A stretch of DNA of 64,000 bases from NCBI GenBank assembly GCA_016165875.1, contig JABBOT010000004.1, positions 18,787,672 to 18,851,671 on the forward strand, given 5' to 3'. Below are positions 58,897-64,000 of the stretch, in pieces; the stretch's first letter is position 1; the number at the start of each line of letters is the position of its first letter. The DNA comes from Acanthopleura granulata. Taxonomy: Eukaryota; Mollusca; Polyplacophora; Chitonida; Chitonidae. The notes beneath the pieces are model-generated. The model saw only the letters and a list, made by a program, of their open reading frames with translations. It had not been told where the DNA came from and did no database searches. The position numbers were made by a program, and so were the translations under genes.

Positions 58897-61800
58897 TGAG
58901 GAAACATTCTGATGTAGGATCAACCCAATTTACTATCAAAATGACACATTTTTGAATTTCTTCCCCTTTCCAAATATTTGTGCAGGCGAGGCAAGTATTT
59001 CAGTTTTCATGCAGTATATTTTTTTTATTATTCTCTAAAGCAAAAGAGATTTGATTGTTGGGTTTTCATGACATGCCTAATACATGTACCTTAAATGGGA
59101 TAGAAAGACGAAAAGAAACTCAACAAAAAGCCATCCAGAAGAAACGAAACATCTGGTCAAAATGTTGTTGAATTCCCTTACATTTCTCACCAGTCACACA
59201 TAATGAAATCTTACAAGTGTGCCCCTCTTTTTCCTCTCCCAGGTTGACATTTATGGCTCGTGCCCGACACAGTTTGAGAAAACAAGAGACAACTCAGTAA
59301 TTCACAGTCGCCGGGACTTGACTACATGCTCATATCCAGAAATCTTCTTATACCAGTTTAGGCTCTATTCCATGTTGAATGAGCTCACAGGTGGCCATTT
59401 GAAGAAAAACTACACAGAGGTAATCTGATAGCAAAATAGTATACTCTTGGTGAACAAAAATGTAAATGGAGATTGAGTGTACTCAGAGAATCCAGAAATG
59501 GAATGGAATTTTGTGTCAATGTTTCTCGGTATAAATTTCAATTTTATAAATTTGTTGGAGTCAGCCATTTTGCACTTTCATTGCCATACAGATGATCTAC
59601 CCCTTTGAATCAGCAATTGACTGTGACTACAAGATCAAGGGCTCCAATCTTGAAATGGTGACATGCTTTCACCACCAGGCGATGATCCCATTCACTTATA
59701 ATGGTTCTATCAAGGCAGGAGCAATGACAAACATCAGGTAACACTTCCTCTGCTTAATACCACAAGTTCTATACCTAAGTAAACACAACTTATCAAAAAT
59801 ATAAATGTGAATGTCAACAACATAAAAAATAATAATAATAAATATATGTGGTGTAAATATTCAGGGAAAGTGTGATTGTAGTAAGGGTAATATTCTGCAT
59901 GAAATGTCCTTTTGTGCAACTTTCAAATGATCAACTTAATGGCAATAAATGTTATATTATGTTACAATATGACCAACAAAGCCCTGTGTCATTTTCAAGC
60001 ACAATTTGAACACAATCCCCTATAATTTATGCCTTGTGCTAAAACTCAACAGAAGCGAGGAATGTTTAATCTTGTTTTTAATTTAAAACTCACTAGACTC
60101 ACGTTTTGACTTATTTTCTCAGATCAGAGTTCATATGTGACTTGAACGCCTCCATGTATGTAGTGTTATGAAGCATGGCAATTTATAGTATAGTGAATAA
60201 AAGCCTTCACAATGTCTAACATTCTTTACAAAAGCATGGTTTTCTATCTCTGATTTTAGCCAAGTCCTGGAACTGGATGAGGTAGTAGCACACAGGTCAA
60301 AGAAGATTGACCGTAGCTTGAAAGACAGGCATCTGGTCAAACTTGAGTATGATTTTGGGGAGCCGAAAGAGTCAAAGTTCTCTGCAGATAGCATGTTTGA
60401 TCTCCTCTATCAGATGAGAGAAGTTGCATCCTCCGGCTCGAAGGAAATCCCGTACCTCTTCAACAAATTCGTTCAGAAGTTGCGAGTCTCATCAGCAGAG
60501 ACGATAAATCAAGCCTATGACAGTGTAAAAGCATGCCCCGAATCAAAATGTGACAGGAAAACAAAGGTAATAAAAACGCAATAGACATCTTTAAGTCATC
60601 CAGACTTTATAGGTGATCTACTTGTTCCAATTAAACTTGTAACAGTGCACAAAAGCATCTGATCACTTCTTGACATAAAGAACATTGAGAAGAGGGAAGT
60701 CTTGAAAATTCCCTATATATCAGAATTGTATTGAATTTAGCGATTGAGCAGTACTTGGGAAATGTAAGATTTCTGTAAAAGTGCTAGAAAATTTAAAGAG
60801 TTGCTAAAAGTACTAGATTACCAATAATTAAAAAAATGTTACATGTACATTTACATTAAAAGAAAAAATATGTCAGTATTTTAGTCAGTTGGTGTCCAAA
60901 ATATAGGGAAATATAAGGGGATTGCTGGCAGAGTATTGGTTAGGATGCTGTGTAACATGACAAGTACATTCGTCTGATAAGATCACTTGCTAAAGTCTGG
61001 CTTTTTATCATCAATTCAACAGGTTTTTCACCATGAGCCCCTCTTTCATTGAATAAACCTACTTCATTATTCTTTTGTATAGGATTCTGCTCTCGTTTAA
61101 AGGTGAACTGTCCCAGCTCATTAATTTTTTCGTGCAAAATTGGCACAGTATATTATAGAAGTATCTGAAACATGTAGCCGAACGAGTCTAAGGAATATAA
61201 CTCCCTACATTTTAAAAAAAGCATATTTTATTCAAGACCGATAGAGTTTTGTGTAACTTGGTATTCTCTACAAACTTGTCTGCCCCTGATGTCCTCTTGT
61301 GTGTACCTGACATCATAGTGGCTGTGTGCTGTTCTGTGCAGCAGTCAGTTGTGTTAATCACGCACCAAATTACGATGGGATTAGTTGCCTCCCATCAAAC
61401 GCCCTCCAGTGGCCGAAAATTGATAATTGCCTTTTCGACATGACCATTTCATACTGAATAAGTCTAAATTAAGCTCTGGCTATTTTGAGGAAATGTGTTT
61501 TTATCTGGTATAGAGGCTAAACATTGCTCCTCAAAACCGGGAATTTCACAGTTTATAGATCAGCTTAATTCCTTAGGTGTTACAATGGTTTCCATGCAAA
61601 CAGTCTTTTGGGTTATGCTTTTGTGCTAGTGCTGTGAGTCGTGCTGTGAATGATGCTTCGATCAGTTACCTGACGTATACGGTGACACATGTTCATTATC
61701 TCCTTTCAGCAGGCTCTGTTATTTTGTTGCAGTTGCAAAAATAAGGCTGGCTTTCAGGTTGGGAGCTTAATGAAGGAAATGGAACTACATGTAACTCATA

Positions 61801-64000
61801 TTTCGATATGTTTCTCAATCCAGGCTGTGATGGACTCCATCATGGTGGATGGGCTGATGTCATGCGGTAGTCCTGCCTGCATCAGTGAGATTTCAAAACA
61901 AATTGCATATACCCAGGTTGACAGTTACCGTGTATCAGCCTTTCTACTGGACCTAGCGCTGAACTACAACTCTGCCACAGATAGTATTGTGTCAAATGTA
62001 CTGGTAAATATAGAACATTTCCCTCAGGTGCAGTTAGACCCTGCAATACAATAATTTAATTACATAATATTGTACATGCATGTTATGTTTTGCATTTATG
62101 AAGACATCATAATAAAATATTTGTGTAAAATTATGTTATGATTCTAGCCTTCTTAAATGGTTAGGTTGTGAATTGGTCAGTCCTTTTTTTTCATTCGTTT
62201 TTCTCAACTGTGTGTGTTACATGTTGATAGCAATACAGCAGTATGCTCATGTAACCAGTAAGCTGTATGAAAAAATAAAAATGCATCAGTTGAACTAATG
62301 TAAATAATGCTATTGCAGTTATATTGGGAGGTCATTCAGTTTAGTTCTGTGCTTTGTTGTGGTTCTAATTATTATTGTTGTGGCTTGATGATTTCTATAG
62401 CTTGATTTATTCATCATCAGGAGATTTGTAAAACAAAGAAGACCGGGAATTGCTTGCTGTGGTTGAGTGGAGTGGTCAGGGCATATGGGGCAAAACTGGA
62501 CAAGGAGCAACTGCAAAATGTTTGTACATCAAATTTAATGGTTTAATTTAAAAAAAAAATATAGGCAACAAGAAATAATTCAGTATGGGTAACCAGAGTA
62601 TTAGGCCTATATTGTTGCAGGCACGTATGCAAGCCAGCAATTGTATTAGATGGGTCACAGTATAAAAGAAGAAGGCAGTAAAATTAGAAATTAACCTTCT
62701 GAGGTTTGCAGAGCTCACATTATAGAGAATGAAGCTTTTACGTTCTGCTGGAAATATTAGTCCGAAACATCAGTTTGGCTAATAACTGCCATGTACTTCT
62801 GTGTTGTGAGATTAACAGTATTAAGGTGATGAGATTTAGGCTTGGAGGCAATCATTGCAGTTTTGTCTCATCTGAGAAGGCTTTTTAATCAGAGCTTAAG
62901 CTGAGGAGATTTGATATCACATGCCACAGGCTGTGGCTTTTATTGAACGATGCCTTATGAGACTGCACAGCTAGGTGTAGTTTCAACTCTTACTTCTACA
63001 TTTAATTAAATTGTACCTTAATATAATAACTGTGCTAAGCTTAGTAAAGGTTCCCTATTCTCAGCCAGTGTCAGTAACTTTTATGAGTTTAGTTTAACAT
63101 TCTTTAATTGCCTTACTTTCAGCAAGAAGGTGCGGTTTACAAGACACTGCGCTACATAAGAGACCAGCTGGGAGAAAATTGCAAAGCTGGCATATTCAAG
63201 AATGACCCAAACAATCCTGATCAGCTGACTGAATTTATTACTGCTCTGAAGGTCTTTATACGTCTCTATTTATTAAATTACAGGTCAATGTGATGCAAGG
63301 TTTCCTTCAGCATATATCTTGCTTGAGATATGTTTTTCTTTACGTTTTGTTTTTTTTTTTTGCATGAATTACCTATCTGCTATATGTAACAGTATAGCTG
63401 CCTAAATATTCCCACAATGAAGAATTTTGGTGTTTTCGTTGAACTTCTTGCATTCTCTTGAGTATAGATGTGGTGTATGTTGAGTGTACCCCTCATGTAG
63501 ACCTCAGTGTGAGGTATAGATGAGGTTCACACCTCATCTATAGCATCTAAGGTGTATTGTACCTCACATCTCAGTCATGTCAGTGATTATCCACCTAAAC
63601 ACATGTAAATGGAATCTTTGTCTATAATTGTCTGTATACAGCAGTTGTGTGGAAAGATCAGATGTACATTGTATATCAGATTTTCTGTTAATCCTGGATG
63701 GAAATAAATTGTCTTACAGTTTTATGTGCAGGTCTGAAAGTTACAGAGAAACATTTTATTTGTGTCATGAAGTTTATCATTTTATAGCTTTTTTTCTATG
63801 TGAGTAATATGTTGCTAAGTGTAGGAGTAAAATACCAATGAAACCTATGTTTATAGTTCATATCTGTAACAAGTGAAAAATTGTGTTAAACACAAATCAA
63901 TCAATCAGTCATTCAATCGAATCATTTCATTCCAGGCTGTGGGTACCATTGGCCATTTTGCTCAAGTGTCATTTGATGAAATCACCACTGAAACCAGACG
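51480..64000 (+). CDS. Large lipid transfer protein (apolipophorin/apoB-like), 5' part
   Basis: Secreted lipoprotein scaffold. Twelve exons join in phase: 51480-51543, 57101-57145, 57771-57922, 58114-58217, 58480-58642, 59243-59419, 59592-59737, 60260-60566, 61824-62003, 62421-62519, 63123-63251 and 63936-beyond the window, about 543 residues so far. Exon 1 is a signal peptide (MVKCVTLCGVAALLCTLFLV). Exons 3-7 form the vitellogenin-N beta barrel: EYRYTYTGVVQSAITGTTDH, RSGFMFTCVLLV, PRKCEMTLK, INVKRGMLSALQ, VDIYGSCPTQF and FTYNGSIKAGAMTNISQVLE. Exon 8 on enters the helical lipovitellin-type domain, with GLMSCGSPACISEI matching the CGxxxC helix region. The GTxDxRSG and VKRGMLSAL blocks are closer to apolipoprotein B and insect apolipophorin than to MTP or egg vitellogenins. 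The donor of exon 11 (GTCTTT) and that of exon 10 (GTTTGT) are weak but phase-correct. The gene is cut by the window end. Confidence 0.93.
52205..52440 (+). repeat. Dispersed repeat family R3, copy 2
   Basis: GTTCAAATTTCACGTCCGAG, CTTTCAGATCGGCCC, AAACAAGCC and CATGTTATTCAGCCCAT align with 45340-45590. Confidence 0.65.
54739..54796. promoter_or_regulatory. Cluster of CRE-like sites
   Basis: TGACGTCA at 54739-54746, AACGTCAT at 54748-54755 and TTACGTCATGG near 54793 fall within 60 bp in intron 1 of the lipid transfer gene. Binding is not shown; the spacing is the only argument. Confidence 0.25.
58864..58894. repeat. ATGT microsatellite
   Basis: (GTAT)n run of about 31 bp in an intron of the lipid transfer gene. 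Confidence 0.9.
61090..61480 (+). repeat. Second copy of the Reeler-intron element
   Basis: Starts TTTAAAGGTGAACTGTCCCA and shares AAGTATCTGAAACATGTAG, GACCGATAGAG, GTATTCTCTACAAACTTG and TTACGATGGGATTAG with 34690-35060. The right half is missing. It lies in the intron before the exon at 61824. Confidence 0.65.

Noticed and set aside
1..64000. CRISPR array, operons or prokaryotic promoters
   Set aside because: Introns, SINEs and animal gene families show a eukaryotic nuclear sequence; the regular arrays (32 bp, 88 bp) lack spacers.

Overview
The window looks like intron-rich animal nuclear DNA, AT-rich and about one third repeats. Genes have short exons with GT-AG introns. SINE fragments with a tRNA-like head and a GGCCGCCGTCGTATAAGTGA-type body resemble those I know from molluscs. 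I infer a lophotrochozoan, probably a mollusc or a relative; no search was run.

Layout. 1-6.4 kb holds no recognisable gene, only repeats. About 6.74-20.63 kb is a decayed Polinton/Maverick element, a self-synthesizing virus-like DNA transposon. Its ends are complex inverted repeats built from several copies of one unit. Inside are a frameshifted, truncated family B DNA polymerase on the plus strand, then a minus-strand block: several small Polinton-type structural-like proteins, a retrovirus-like integrase with all three catalytic acidic residues plus a chromodomain, and a PC4-like protein. A degraded IAP-type RING finger lies just outside the right end. 21-33 kb is mostly gene-free, with repeats, a CpG-rich segment ending in a splice donor, and two weak candidate exons.

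33.86-39.15 kb carries a secreted Reeler-domain gene with a probable C-terminal membrane anchor. 39-46 kb is repeat-rich: a SINE, a TTAA-flanked inverted-repeat element carrying a THAP-like reading frame, a Tc1-like transposase remnant and more SINE pieces. 46.08-47.94 kb is a complete three-exon gene for acyl-CoA thioesterase 13 (ACOT13/THEM2-like). A possible 57-residue two-exon gene follows at 49.3-49.8 kb. 51.48 kb to the window end is the 5' part of a large lipid transfer protein gene (apolipophorin/apolipoprotein B-like): a signal peptide exon, a 5.6 kb first intron, then eleven exons that splice in phase. The gene continues past the window.

The host genes are independent, all on the plus strand, and not an operon. 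The most unusual signals are the multi-copy terminal repeats of the Polinton, which carry a short ORF whose frame is kept between two copies; the fusion point near 12.5 kb where polymerase and a minor structural gene are both cut; and the THAP-bearing TTAA element.
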